Source of the DNA: Bacteroidota bacterium
GTDB lineage: Bacteria > Bacteroidota > Bacteroidia > B-17B0 > Aurantibacillaceae
Assembly: GCA_018267475.1 (NCBI GenBank)
Contig: JAFDYI010000005.1
Coordinates: 161,616 to 225,615 of the forward strand
Reading direction: 5' to 3'
Length of the DNA: 64,000 nt
The translations under genes and the position numbers were made by a program. The notes under the pieces were generated by a model that saw nothing but the letters and a program-made list of their open reading frames with translations, did no database searches and was not told the DNA's origin. Shown in pieces: positions 34,911 through 44,256 of the stretch; the first letter of the stretch is position 1; every line of letters starts with the position of its first letter.

Positions 34911-36947
34911 TTATTTTACACCTGCGCCGTTGTTTACATTATTTTTAACCGGAGCCACTACGCTTAGCTCGCCTTGTTGATTTTGTGCCATTAAAATCAT
35001 ACCCTGACTTTCAATGCCTTTTATTTTACGAGGGGCTAAGTTTACTAAAACACTTACTTGTTTCCCTTTTATTTCTTCGGGTGTATAAAATTGGGCAATC
35101 CCGCTTACTATAACACGCTTATCCAGGCCGGTATCTATAAGTAATTTTAATAGTTTATCAGCGCCTTTTACTTTTTCAGCTTCTAATACGGTGCCTATGC
35201 GAATATCAATTTTTTCAAATTCTTCGAATGAAATAGCTGTTTTTGCACTGGCAATAGCCGATACCTGTTCTTCGTTTTTCTTTTTAGCCGCTTGTAGTTT
35301 TTGTATTTGAATATCTATTTCAGTGTCTTCTATTTTCGAGAAAAGTAATTCTTCTTTGCGTATCAAGTGCCCCGCGGGCATGTTATTTGTTTGTTTAGCC
35401 CCTCCCCATTTTAATGGATTTACATTAAGCAGCGCAAACAGTTTTTCTGAAGTAAAAGGCAGAAACACCTCTCCTAATACGGCTAAGTTGCAGGTTATTT
35501 GCAACGATATGTTCATAATGGTTTTTACGCGCTCGGCATCTGTTTTTATCAATTTCCAAGGTTCGGTTTCGGCTAAATACTTATTACCAAGCCGTGCTAA
35601 ATTCATATACTCAGCAAGGGCTTCTCTAAATTTAAAGGCCTCTAAGGCTTGTGCTATCTTATCAGGAAAGCGGGCTACCTCTTCCAGTATCAACAAATCT
35701 TCTTTTATGTATTGTGCTGCCTCCGGCACTTTGCCTTCGTAATACTTGTGTGTAAGCACCAGGGTTCTATTTACAAAATTGCCTAATATAGCTACCAACT
35801 CATTATTATTTTTTGCCTGAAAGTCTTTCCAGGTAAAATCATTATCTTTAGTTTCGGGAGCGTTGGCGCAAAGGGTGTACCGCAGCACATCTTGCTTGTC
35901 TTTAAAATCAATCAAGTATTCGTGCAGCCATACAGCCCAGTTTCTTGATGTTGAAATTTTATCGCCTTCTAAGTTTAAAAACTCATTGGCCGGTACGTTG
36001 TCTGGCAAAATAAAATCGCCGTGCTGCATGAGCATAGCCGGAAAAATAATGCAATGAAATACAATATTATCTTTTCCTATAAAGTGTATTAAACGTGTTT
36101 CCTTATCTTTCCAATACGATGCCCAGTTGGAGGTTAGCTCTTTAGTAGCTGATATGTAACCTATGGGTGCGTCAAACCACACGTACAGCACTTTGCCTTC
36201 GGCGCCCGGCACGGGTACAGGTACTCCCCAATCCAAGTCGCGTGTCATGGCTCGGGGTTGCAAGCCATCGCCGCTATCCAGCCAACTTTTGCATTGCCCA
36301 TATACATTGGGTTTCCAATCAGGGTGTTGTTCAATGTATTTTTTTATATCGGGCGATAATTTATCTAAAGGTAAAAACCAATTTTTTGTTTTTTTCAATA
36401 CAGGCTTGGCTCCGGATAAGGTGGATCGCGGACTTATCAACTCGGTAGGCGAAAGCGAGGTTCCGCATTTTTCGCATTGGTCGCCATAGGCATTTTCATT
36501 GGCACATTTAGGACAGGTGCCTACAATATAGCGGTCGGCCAAAAACTGCTTGGCTTCTTCATCGTAGTACTGTTCGGTAGTTTGTTCGGTAAAAGAGCCT
36601 TTTTCGTACAATACTTTAAAAAAATCGGAGGCTGTTTGGTGGTGTATTTTGCTGGAGGTACGCGAGTAAATATCAAAGGATATACCAAATTCTTTAAAAG
36701 CATCGCCCATTATTTTATGATACTTATCTACTACTTGCTGGGGGGTAACGCCTTCTTTTTTTGCTTTGATGGTGATGGGTACGCCGTGCTCATCGCTGCC
36801 GCATACAAATTTCACATCACTTCCTTTACTGCGTAAGTAGCGCACATATATATCGGCGGGTAAATAACAGCCGGCTAAGTGGCCAATGTGCACGGGGCCA
36901 TTGGCATAGGGCAAAGCAGCGGTAATAAGGTGGCGTTTGTAGTTCAT
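34911..36947 (-). CDS. metG: Methionyl-tRNA synthetase
   Basis: 678-residue class I synthetase. HIGH motif in [10 protein letters not shown] (about residue 16-24), a four-Cys zinc knuckle ([17 protein letters not shown], about 144-160), KMSKS equivalent KISTSRN (about 334), the anticodon-binding helical domain, and a C-terminal Trbp111-like tRNA-binding domain (about 570-678: [43 protein letters not shown]). Length and architecture are normal. It lies 63 nt downstream of the GT2 cluster on the same strand. Confidence 0.97.
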   Translation of the reverse strand: MNYKRHLITAALPYANGPVHIGHLAGCYLPADIYVRYLRSKGSDVKFVCGSDEHGVPITIKAKKEGVTPQQVVDKYHKIMGDAFKEFGISFDIYSRTSSKIHHQTASDFFKVLYEKGSFTEQTTEQYYDEEAKQFLADRYIVGTCPKCANENAYGDQCEKCGTSLSPTELISPRSTLSGAKPVLKKTKNWFLPLDKLSPDIKKYIEQHPDWKPNVYGQCKSWLDSGDGLQPRAMTRDLDWGVPVPVPGAEGKVLYVWFDAPIGYISATKELTSNWASYWKDKETRLIHFIGKDNIVFHCIIFPAMLMQHGDFILPDNVPANEFLNLEGDKISTSRNWAVWLHEYLIDFKDKQDVLRYTLCANAPETKDNDFTWKDFQAKNNNELVAILGNFVNRTLVLTHKYYEGKVPEAAQYIKEDLLILEEVARFPDKIAQALEAFKFREALAEYMNLARLGNKYLAETEPWKLIKTDAERVKTIMNISLQITCNLAVLGEVFLPFTSEKLFALLNVNPLKWGGAKQTNNMPAGHLIRKEELLFSKIEDTEIDIQIQKLQAAKKKNEEQVSAIASAKTAISFEEFEKIDIRIGTVLEAEKVKGADKLLKLLIDTGLDKRVIVSGIAQFYTPEEIKGKQVSVLVNLAPRKIKGIESQGMILMAQNQQGELSVVAPVKNNVNNGAGVK

Positions 36948-37010
36948 AAAAAGTGGGTAAATATACAGAATAATGGGCTACTAAAAAGAACGGGTAACAA
37001 ATTGGTTTTT

Positions 37011-37859
37011 TTACGCTTTTTTATTTTTAATAAATAACAGGTAGAAGGTGTGCCTTGCCCATTGCATTAAAAAAGAGCTGATGGCGGCTATTATCACCCA
37101 AAAGAAAGAGAGTTTATACCGTTTATCTTGGTATATTTTATATGCGTATTCTCTAAACAGTTGAGCCTGTTGAAACTTTAGTTCTTTATTACTGGTAGAT
37201 TGTGCCGAGATACGAAACTTACCCAGCGGCTCTTTTATTACATATAGATTTCCTTGAAGCAAGAGTTCTAAAAGCATATCCAAATCAAAAGTCCAGTTAT
37301 TTCCATTTTCAAATTTCGGGTTAGGTATTTTTTCATATTGTTCTCTCCTAAATAAAGCGCCGTTAGGCTCTCCAACCGTGTTGGTTCCATGCAAAAAATT
37401 AGATCTAATAGCCCAATAAGAAGAGAACCGCCCTGTTCCAAAAAGAAATTTTTTTACATACACGGGTTTGCTTTCATCGTTAATAATGGTAACAAATCCA
37501 TTAACTATAGAAACATTTTGAAACGCAGGGTTTTCCATAATGGATACCTCTTTTTCTATGGTGTGTAATTCCATACCATCGTCTGCCCCCATAAACATCA
37601 TGTACTTGCCCGTAGCATAAGTAAATGCCTTTAGGTAGTTATATTTAATTCCCATATTTTTTTCATTTGAAAATATTTTAATACGAGAGTCGCCATAACT
37701 TTTAATATACTCTATTGTTTTATCGGTAGAACAGTTGTCTGATATAATAACTTCAATATTATTGTATGTTTGTTTCAACACACAATCAAGCGTTTCTTTG
37801 ATGTATTTATCTCCGTTATATACAGGTATGCAAATGCTAACTAAAGGAGTGGGGGCCAT
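37011..37859 (-). CDS. Glycosyltransferase family 2
   Basis: 282-residue GT-A-fold transferase. The N-terminal VSICIPVYNGDKYIKETLD and VIISDNCSTDKT are GT2 hallmarks, and the metal-binding DXD is the GADDGME segment (about residue 95). The C-terminal hydrophobic helix (about 250-272) likely tethers it to the membrane. It follows the CmcI-like gene by 2 nt. Probably builds a surface glycan; sugar and acceptor unknown. The cluster 37011-39679 looks more AT-rich than the flanking genes. Confidence 0.9.
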   Translation of the reverse strand: MAPTPLVSICIPVYNGDKYIKETLDCVLKQTYNNIEVIISDNCSTDKTIEYIKSYGDSRIKIFSNEKNMGIKYNYLKAFTYATGKYMMFMGADDGMELHTIEKEVSIMENPAFQNVSIVNGFVTIINDESKPVYVKKFLFGTGRFSSYWAIRSNFLHGTNTVGEPNGALFRREQYEKIPNPKFENGNNWTFDLDMLLELLLQGNLYVIKEPLGKFRISAQSTSNKELKFQQAQLFREYAYKIYQDKRYKLSFFWVIIAAISSFLMQWARHTFYLLFIKNKKA

Positions 37860-37861
37860 CG

Positions 37862-38593
37862 TTATTTAATGCGTTTTAAATAGCCATCGGGGGCTACGCT
37901 AATTAAAATTTTATGGTCTATGCTTTTATCTATTACAAAATTATCGTTCGTTTTCAAAAACTCAAATACAGCTGTTTTAGGGTTGCTGCCTACGTCCCAA
38001 GGGCGGTTGTGAAACACTCCTTTTTTTAAATCTTCTACAACCGTATCAAAAACAACGCAGTAAGATCCTACCGTGGTAAGGTCGGAATAGGCGCGGAGCT
38101 CTTCTAATACGTGGTCGTGCGTATGATTCGAATCAAATAGAACCATAACCGTTTCTTTTCCTTTAGCGGCCTCCCTTACTTGTTTTACAATAGAAGGATC
38201 TATAGCGGAGCCTTGCAGCATTTTGATTCGTTTTGCCATAGGATGCGCTACTATTTCTTTTTTATTGTGTTCGCGGATATCAATGTCAATCCCTAAAATC
38301 TCTCCTTTGCCTATTAACTCTAAAATAGATGCATAAAAAATAAGAGAGCCCCCATGGGCAATACCGGTTTCTATAATTAAATCGGGTTTTATATCCCAAA
38401 TTAATTCTTGCATTACAACCATATCTTGAGGATATTGTATAATGGGGCGCCCCATCCATTTAAAATTGTACGAATAGCGAGAGTTGATAGACTCTTCAAT
38501 GAAACTCTGGGTAGCTTTTTTTAGCGACTCGTTTTTTCCTTGTTTTTCAATATTTTCCGCACATTCTTTTTTAAAATTTTCTACTTCGTTCAT
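37862..38593 (-). CDS. CmcI-like SAM-dependent methyltransferase (cephalosporin-hydroxylase family)
   Basis: 243-residue protein of the CmcI/rhamnosyl O-methyltransferase group, usually labelled cephalosporin hydroxylase although most members methylate sugars. Seen: GRPIIQYPQDMVVMQELIWD, the SAM-binding IIETGIAHGGSLIFYAS, GIDIDIREHN, the acidic DSNHTHDHVLEEL, and SYCVVFDTVVEDL. Position between GT2 and a second methyltransferase, with 2- and 9-nt gaps, points to O-methylation of a glycan. The antibiotic-related name should not be taken literally. Confidence 0.85.
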   Translation of the reverse strand: MNEVENFKKECAENIEKQGKNESLKKATQSFIEESINSRYSYNFKWMGRPIIQYPQDMVVMQELIWDIKPDLIIETGIAHGGSLIFYASILELIGKGEILGIDIDIREHNKKEIVAHPMAKRIKMLQGSAIDPSIVKQVREAAKGKETVMVLFDSNHTHDHVLEELRAYSDLTTVGSYCVVFDTVVEDLKKGVFHNRPWDVGSNPKTAVFEFLKTNDNFVIDKSIDHKILISVAPDGYLKRIK

Positions 38594-38602
38594 AATTTAT
38601 AT

Positions 38603-39679
38603 TTATAAGGTTAATAGTTCTATGTTTAAGGGCTCTGTAATAGCTTTTATTTCGCTAAGGTAATTAATATTCATTACTACTATAGCTTTTATATTGCGTT
38701 CTGCAATGTCTTGAGGTTTAATAATTAAATGCCCTGTTCCGCCAATAAACTGCCCCTGTTTTTTAGGGTTAATGTCTATTACGCAAGCTATTTTAGTGGC
38801 ATCTTTGTCCACTAAATTTAAGAAAGTAGAGCCTTTTGCTCCTGCACCCCATATAGCTATATTCTGTTTTTTTGAAATAAGATTTTGATACTGGGTTATT
38901 TTTTCGTTAAAACCAATATTATAGTTTTTTATCGGATGCGGCTCTACTTCTTTTTTTACTTTACTAAGGTCAGCTATAACATATATGTATTGGTCATTAA
39001 AAAAATGCCCCCCTACACTATCCGTAAAGAGATGCTGCAATGTTTCTAATGTAAAATAATTACAATGTTCGTAAAAAACATCTTCACTAGCTTTGTGTTT
39101 TACAATCCACTCAAAAGTAGGAACTTCAATATAAATATGCCCTTTATATTTATTTGCTTTTGCTATAGTTTGAATAAAATGAAAAGGCTTTGATATATGT
39201 TCTAGTGTGTGGCGCAGAATAATAGTTTCGGCTCCTATGTTAGCGTATTTCTCTGAAAAAAAATCTTTAATTACCTTGTTAGAATCTCCCTCATAAGTTG
39301 GATCAAACCCTGTAACATCTTCACCCGACTCTATAAGCATGTTCATAAAATAAGCTTTACCGCAACCTATTTCTACTATTTTTTTATTTAATAATTCGTT
39401 TTCTTTTAAAATCTGTACTACATTTTTTAAATGATGTTGAAAAAAAACAGAATTACTCTGTTCGTTTTGATAATGTTGGTCGTAATCAATAATCGTATCG
39501 TCAAAATTAGCACTAAAAACAAAACCGTTATCTAAAGATTGAGCTAAGGTAACATCAATGGTTTGGGCTTCTTTAGCCAGCTTTTTTGTAGGATAAACAC
39601 AATTTTGAATAAGTGGAATATCTTTTTGTTCGTATATAATACGAGTATTGGGACTGCCGGTTAGTGGATCTAATATCAT
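38603..39679 (-). CDS. SAM-dependent C-methyltransferase-like protein
   Basis: 358-residue two-domain protein. A class I methyltransferase core (about 95-240) has motif I KIVEIGCGKAYFMNML, and HTLEHISKPFHF downstream. A C-terminal Rossmann-like domain (about 265-358) with IAIWGAGAKGSTFLN and CVIDINPKKQGQFIGG matches the NDP-sugar C-methyltransferase C-terminal domain. The usual N-terminal zinc-binding Cys set of TylCIII-type enzymes is not visible: the region has a single Cys (QNCVYP). Likely methylates a nucleotide sugar or glycan. Confidence 0.8.
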   Translation of the reverse strand: MILDPLTGSPNTRIIYEQKDIPLIQNCVYPTKKLAKEAQTIDVTLAQSLDNGFVFSANFDDTIIDYDQHYQNEQSNSVFFQHHLKNVVQILKENELLNKKIVEIGCGKAYFMNMLIESGEDVTGFDPTYEGDSNKVIKDFFSEKYANIGAETIILRHTLEHISKPFHFIQTIAKANKYKGHIYIEVPTFEWIVKHKASEDVFYEHCNYFTLETLQHLFTDSVGGHFFNDQYIYVIADLSKVKKEVEPHPIKNYNIGFNEKITQYQNLISKKQNIAIWGAGAKGSTFLNLVDKDATKIACVIDINPKKQGQFIGGTGHLIIKPQDIAERNIKAIVVMNINYLSEIKAITEPLNIELLTL

Positions 39680-39747
39680 AAAACGGTTTAATGTTTTTTT
39701 CTCATTTTTTAGTATAATCGCAAAAATAGTTTAAATATCTTTGGTAA

Positions 39748-40323
39748 TCAAGTTTTCTTTTTTTCGATGCGTCTATCGGGTACTATCCACATAATGGCTA
39801 CCAGCACGTACACTCCCCCCGAAACCCATACACTAAAAAAAGAAGCTCCTATAGCGGTTAAATACAACAGTGGCGATATTTTCCCTTTCAAATCGTTTCC
39901 AACTATAGCCTTAGCTAAAACGGAATCGGTTCCTTCTTTTTTTATGATCGTTTGTTGCAATATATAATACGCTATGGCTGCCATAAGCAAAACCATGCCA
40001 TACAAGCGCATAGCTAATGGAGCAAACAGGTGCTCGCCTATTAAACCGGTGGTAAAGGGTACTAACGAAAGCCAAAAAAGCAAATGCAGGTTTGCCCATA
40101 AAATAGCTCCGTTTACCTCGCGTAGGGTGCTTATCATGTGGTGGTGGTTGTTCCAGTAAATACCTATATATACAAAGCTTAACACATAACTAACAAATAC
40201 CGGAAACAACTCAGACAGTGTTTCTACGTTTAAATCGTGCGGCACTTTTAGCTCCAGCACCATGATAGTAAGAATAATGGCTAACACGCCATCGCTAAAG
40301 GCTTCTAATCGGGTTTTGTGCAT
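39748..40323 (-). CDS. TMEM175-type potassium channel subunit (DUF1211)
   Basis: 191-residue integral membrane protein with six predicted helices. The signature RLEAFSDGVLAIILTIMVLEL in TM1 (RxxxFSD filter-forming motif) identifies bacterial TMEM175, a tetrameric K+ channel. NNHHHMI in the TM2-TM3 region is also typical. Located 1 nt after the rhomboid stop, so probably co-transcribed with mutL-rhomboid by position rather than function. Confidence 0.88.
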   Translation of the reverse strand: MHKTRLEAFSDGVLAIILTIMVLELKVPHDLNVETLSELFPVFVSYVLSFVYIGIYWNNHHHMISTLREVNGAILWANLHLLFWLSLVPFTTGLIGEHLFAPLAMRLYGMVLLMAAIAYYILQQTIIKKEGTDSVLAKAIVGNDLKGKISPLLYLTAIGASFFSVWVSGGVYVLVAIMWIVPDRRIEKKKT

Positions 40324-40324
40324 A

Positions 40325-41020
40325 TTATACTATTCGTTTATAGCGCCAAATCATCAATAAAATAAATCCAAAAATCATTCCACCAATGTGGGCAAAGTGA
40401 GCCACATTATCGCCCGGGTTGTTAGTAAACCCCGAAAACAATTCTATAGCGCCATAGCCGGCTACAAAGTACTTTGCCTTTATGGGCACCGGCACAAAAA
40501 ACAAATACAACTCGGAGTTGGGAAACAAAATACCAAATGCAATAAGCAAACCAAACAAAGACCCCGAGGCACCTACTACCACAAAGCGATTTAGGTACTC
40601 GTCGCGCTGCTCTACAATGCTAGTTTGTGTCATATAATCAGAAGCTTGTGCTAATAATTCGTTCGTTTGTGCCATAAAAGGAGACAATTGATAATAATAC
40701 ACCAGCAACTGAATAGCTGCTGCGCCTAATCCGGTAAATAAATAATAAATTAAAAAACGCTTAGGGCCAAACACCTGTTCTAGTAAAGCGCCAAACATAA
40801 ATACGGCATACATGTTAAAGAAAATATGCATGAGGCTGCCGTGCATAAACATATAGGTAATAAACTGATAAGGCCTAAAATCCGGTGCAGAAATATAGTG
40901 CAAACCTAAAGTATGGGTTAGGTCAACGCCCTGATGCTCCATCAGCCAGGTGGCTATATACATCGCTATATTTATTATTAATATATTTTTTGTTACTACC
41001 GGAAGCGATTGAAAATTCAT
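40325..41020 (-). CDS. Rhomboid family intramembrane serine protease
   Basis: 231-residue polytopic membrane protease. The catalytic Ser is in VVGASGSLFGLL (TM4) and the catalytic His in FAHIGGMIFGF (TM6). HGSLMHIFFNMYAVFMFG in TM2 supplies the His/Asn oxyanion residues. The loop between TM3 and TM4 is unusually long (about residues 105-150). Start abuts the mutL stop with no gap. Substrate unknown. Confidence 0.93.
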   Translation of the reverse strand: MNFQSLPVVTKNILIINIAMYIATWLMEHQGVDLTHTLGLHYISAPDFRPYQFITYMFMHGSLMHIFFNMYAVFMFGALLEQVFGPKRFLIYYLFTGLGAAAIQLLVYYYQLSPFMAQTNELLAQASDYMTQTSIVEQRDEYLNRFVVVGASGSLFGLLIAFGILFPNSELYLFFVPVPIKAKYFVAGYGAIELFSGFTNNPGDNVAHFAHIGGMIFGFILLMIWRYKRIV

Positions 41021-42811
41021 CTAATTTCGTTTAAAAAGTTTGTCAATATCACTTTGACTTATTTGTGAATAAATAATTTTTCCATGCGGACTAAAAGAAA
41101 ATTCTTCGCAGGCAAATAAATGTTCTACCAAAAGTTTCATTTCGTCGGTATGCAGTTCTTTTCCATACTTAATGCTGGTATTTTGAGCCAAGGCGCGGCA
41201 TATATTTTCGTGTCGGTCTAATTTAACGTCTAAATTATTAAGTTTATAATTTTCTAACAACCCGTTTAACACCTCTACGCTGTTCAAAGAGCTTAAATCA
41301 ACCGGCGTGCCTTGTATTACTACAGTATCTTTACCAAAGGGGGCAATGTCAAAACCCAATAATTTCAGGTCGTCGCTGAGCTCTTGTATTAACATCGCAT
41401 CATGGCTTGAAAGCTCTACCGTTTGCGGAAAAAGTTCTTGCTGCGAGTGCACCGGTTGTTGTTTTGACTTTTTATAGTATTCGTACAAAATACGCTCGTG
41501 CGCCCGCTGCTGGTCTATCAACAAAAGACCATCGGTGGTAAGGGTAACTATGTATTTATTTTGTAATTGAAATATCTTATCAAAAAGCACTTCTGTTTTT
41601 GGGAGTTCAAACAAAGGCTCTTGGGTTGGAGTTTGCGGTGCGTTATTTATATAGCCCTCATACAAGGTTTTCCAATCCGAGTTTTTGTTTGATGCTGCCC
41701 CTTCTTTAAAGGGATTGTAACTGGGGTTGTACTCTATTCTTGGGGTTTGTGTAGCCGTTTGTGTTTTGGAGTATGCAAACTCAAGAGAGGGATCCTGCTC
41801 AAAATCAATAGAGGGTGCCAAATTATTTTTCCCTAAGGCTCTTTTTACTGATGTTTTTACAATGGCATAAACTGTTTTTTCATCTTCAAACTTAATTTCT
41901 GTTTTGGTAGGATGGATATTAACATCTATTGTTTTAGGAAGTACGGTAAGAAATAAAAAATAGGCAGGATAATCGCCATCTGGTATCAATTGAAAATAGG
42001 CATTTTTTATAGCGTGTTCTATGTATGGGTTTTTTATAAAACGATTGTTTACAAAAAGGTATTGCAGCCCTCGTTTCTTTTTGGCTGAAGCCGGGGTGCC
42101 TACATAGCCGTTTATACTAATGTTTGGCGTGTCTTCGTTTACAGCCACTACTTTATCTTTTAGCGTGCTGCCCATCAAACCCAAAATGCGTTGCAACAAA
42201 CTGCCTGATAATACATTATATATTTCGTTACCATTGCTTATCAACTTAAATGAAATATCGCAATGTGCCATAGCCACCCGTTCAAATTCATCAATAATAT
42301 GGCGCAATTCTACCGCATCGTCTTTCAAAAAATTGCGACGGGCAGGTACATTAAAAAATAAATTTTTTACACTAAAAGAGGTGCCGTTGCCGCAAGAGCA
42401 GGGTTCTTGCAACACAAAAGTGCCGCCCTCAATAGCTACCAAGGTGCCGGCAGTAGCTTCAGGTGTTTTGGTTTTTAGCTCTACCTGCGCTACCGATGAT
42501 ATGGCCGCTAAGGCTTCTCCTCTAAATCCTTTAGTGCTGATGGTAAAAAGGTCGTCGGCTGTTTTTATTTTTGAGGTAGCGTGCCGCTCAAAGCACATAC
42601 GGGCATCGGTCTCGCTCATTCCTTTACCGTTGTCGGTTATTTGTATAAGGCTTTTGCCTCCTTCTTTTACAATAAGAGTGATGTGTGTAGCGCCGGCATC
42701 TACCGAGTTTTCAAGCAGTTCTTTTACTACCGAGGCAGGGCGTTGCACCACTTCGCCTGCGGCAATCTGGTTGGCAATGTTTTCAGGTAAAAGATTTATA
42801 ATATCAGGCAC
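41021..42811 (-). CDS. mutL: DNA mismatch repair protein MutL
   Basis: 596-residue MutL. GHKL ATPase N-terminus: IAAGEVVQRPASVVKELLENSVDAG (shown in part), DNGKGM, HATSKI, GFRGEALAAI. The C-terminal dimerisation domain contains an endonuclease-like motif read as DQQRAHERILYE, where the usual form is DQHA-x2-E-x4-E; the expected His is Gln, so nicking activity is uncertain. The CPHGRP-like zinc segment is seen as FSPHGK near the end (with Ser for Cys). Works with MutS (not here). Confidence 0.95.
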   Translation of the reverse strand: MPDIINLLPENIANQIAAGEVVQRPASVVKELLENSVDAGATHITLIVKEGGKSLIQITDNGKGMSETDARMCFERHATSKIKTADDLFTISTKGFRGEALAAISSVAQVELKTKTPEATAGTLVAIEGGTFVLQEPCSCGNGTSFSVKNLFFNVPARRNFLKDDAVELRHIIDEFERVAMAHCDISFKLISNGNEIYNVLSGSLLQRILGLMGSTLKDKVVAVNEDTPNISINGYVGTPASAKKKRGLQYLFVNNRFIKNPYIEHAIKNAYFQLIPDGDYPAYFLFLTVLPKTIDVNIHPTKTEIKFEDEKTVYAIVKTSVKRALGKNNLAPSIDFEQDPSLEFAYSKTQTATQTPRIEYNPSYNPFKEGAASNKNSDWKTLYEGYINNAPQTPTQEPLFELPKTEVLFDKIFQLQNKYIVTLTTDGLLLIDQQRAHERILYEYYKKSKQQPVHSQQELFPQTVELSSHDAMLIQELSDDLKLLGFDIAPFGKDTVVIQGTPVDLSSLNSVEVLNGLLENYKLNNLDVKLDRHENICRALAQNTSIKYGKELHTDEMKLLVEHLFACEEFSFSPHGKIIYSQISQSDIDKLFKRN

Positions 42812-42879
42812 GTATTTTTTGCAATTTTCAAAGCCCGAAAATACACATTAGTATTTATTGTTACATTACAAGTTATGCA

Positions 42880-44088
42880 CTATATCTGTGCATAATCGCT
42901 TAAATAAGTAAAATGCGGTGTTAATAATCCTTGCTTGCAAATGGTAGCTCGTTCTATAATCTTATCTGTATCAGCGCCCATCAAATAAGGTATTACCCGT
43001 TCGGTAAGGTCTTTTCCAAAGTCGTCGCTGCTATCTCGTGGTAATTCGCAGGGTAGGTTATCCACAGCCATAATACAGATAGTATCTTTACTAAAGGGCA
43101 AATCTTCGGCATCGCTTTTTATATTGTAGCCATAAAAGGGACTTGCAATGCTGCTGGCGCGAATGGTGGTAGGTACCGAGCCGTTTATATCGCAAGTAAT
43201 ATCGGCTATAACGCTGATGTGAAAATCATTTGCCTTCATATCGGCGGTAGTAAACATTTTGGGCGAGCGGGGATCCCAATAGTGAGAGGATATATACAAA
43301 TCGGTTTCTTTAGTGTAAGGCACAAAACGACTGTTAAAATGTTCGGGGTGTTTAAAAAAATCGTGCAAGTCAAAGTTATGGTCGCCTTCTCGCTCTACAT
43401 AATCGCGTGGGTTTAATTGGCAATATACGGGTTCGCGAAAAGAACTCATTAAATACTCTTCGGGTGTAACCTTGCGAATGCGCAAGGCCGACAAGGTTTC
43501 TATGGCGCCATTGGCTACACGCCCGCCGCCGGTAAGTGCTATTTTTATGTTAGGTAGTTTTACGCGTTTTAATTCTTCTTCCATCTCGGCGCGGTCGCGG
43601 CATTGGTTGGCCGGTTTCAACCGAAACAAATCGTATTTTAAGCCATACCCCAAAATACCGTTGTAAGCGCCTACCACCCCTGCATAACGCCCAAAACCAA
43701 TAATACGATTGTTGTTTTTATCAGTAAGTGTTTCATAATCAACCATTTCTATTTTTTTACGCATAAGCGCTTGCATCAATTTTTTATTATGAGGTTGTTT
43801 TTTTATGGTATGCGAAAAGAAAAAATATTTTTTGTTGGGGATTAGCTGCTCGTAGGGTACTTCTTTTACACCCATTAGCACATCGCAATCAGATAAGTTT
43901 TCTTGCAGCGTTACTCCAAAGGCCGTGTACTCGCTATCGGCGTAACAGCGGATAGTACTGGGCTGCACTACTATTTGCAGGTGAGGGTATTTTTTTGTGA
44001 GTTCGGCGCAAATAAGTGGAGTAAGCGGCACGCGCATATCAGGGGGCGATTTTTCTTCGCGCAGCACTCCTATCTTTAATTTAGTCAT
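42880..44088 (-). CDS. Saccharopine/alanine-dehydrogenase-like NAD(P) oxidoreductase
   Basis: 402-residue protein. The start is ATG 44088 (MTKLKIGVLREEKSPPDMRVPL); a longer frame to 44379 is antisense to the sprE 5' end and is rejected. The N-terminal AlaDh/PNT fold shows GVLREEK, RVPLTP, GVKEVP and FFSHTIKKQ; the Rossmann part has IALTGGGRVANGAIE (about 205). HTIKKQPHNKKLM and the CDINGSVPTTIRASSI region fit lysine-forming saccharopine dehydrogenase relatives (LYS1-like). Reductive deamination of a lysine adduct is possible but not provable. A hairpin TTATGCAC/GTGCATAA overlaps the stop codon. Confidence 0.78.
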   Translation of the reverse strand: MTKLKIGVLREEKSPPDMRVPLTPLICAELTKKYPHLQIVVQPSTIRCYADSEYTAFGVTLQENLSDCDVLMGVKEVPYEQLIPNKKYFFFSHTIKKQPHNKKLMQALMRKKIEMVDYETLTDKNNNRIIGFGRYAGVVGAYNGILGYGLKYDLFRLKPANQCRDRAEMEEELKRVKLPNIKIALTGGGRVANGAIETLSALRIRKVTPEEYLMSSFREPVYCQLNPRDYVEREGDHNFDLHDFFKHPEHFNSRFVPYTKETDLYISSHYWDPRSPKMFTTADMKANDFHISVIADITCDINGSVPTTIRASSIASPFYGYNIKSDAEDLPFSKDTICIMAVDNLPCELPRDSSDDFGKDLTERVIPYLMGADTDKIIERATICKQGLLTPHFTYLSDYAQI

Positions 44089-44256
44089 ATTTCTAAAAAT
44101 TGAAAGGCAAAAGTACAAAAAAACCGCGCATGCCTGATGCAAACCGTCGGTAAAAAAGCAACAAGTAAATGATAGTGCCTCAAAATAATTAAATTTAAAA
44201 CCATTTTTTAATACTAAATTCGCACCTTTTACGTTATATAGCCTTGCCCATATTGT

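Noticed and set aside
37862..38593. Beta-lactam (cephalosporin) biosynthesis from the CmcI-like gene
   Set aside because: No other antibiotic genes; neighbours are glycan transferases, so sugar O-methylation is more likely.
42120..42851. 243-codon plus-strand frame over mutL
   Set aside because: Shadow of the MutL ATPase domain; no promoter or recognisable motif.
42873..42895. Hairpin TTATGCAC/GTGCATAA as a terminator of the dehydrogenase gene
   Set aside because: Good 8-bp stem but no T-run on the minus strand, and it overlaps the stop codon; left as a note only.
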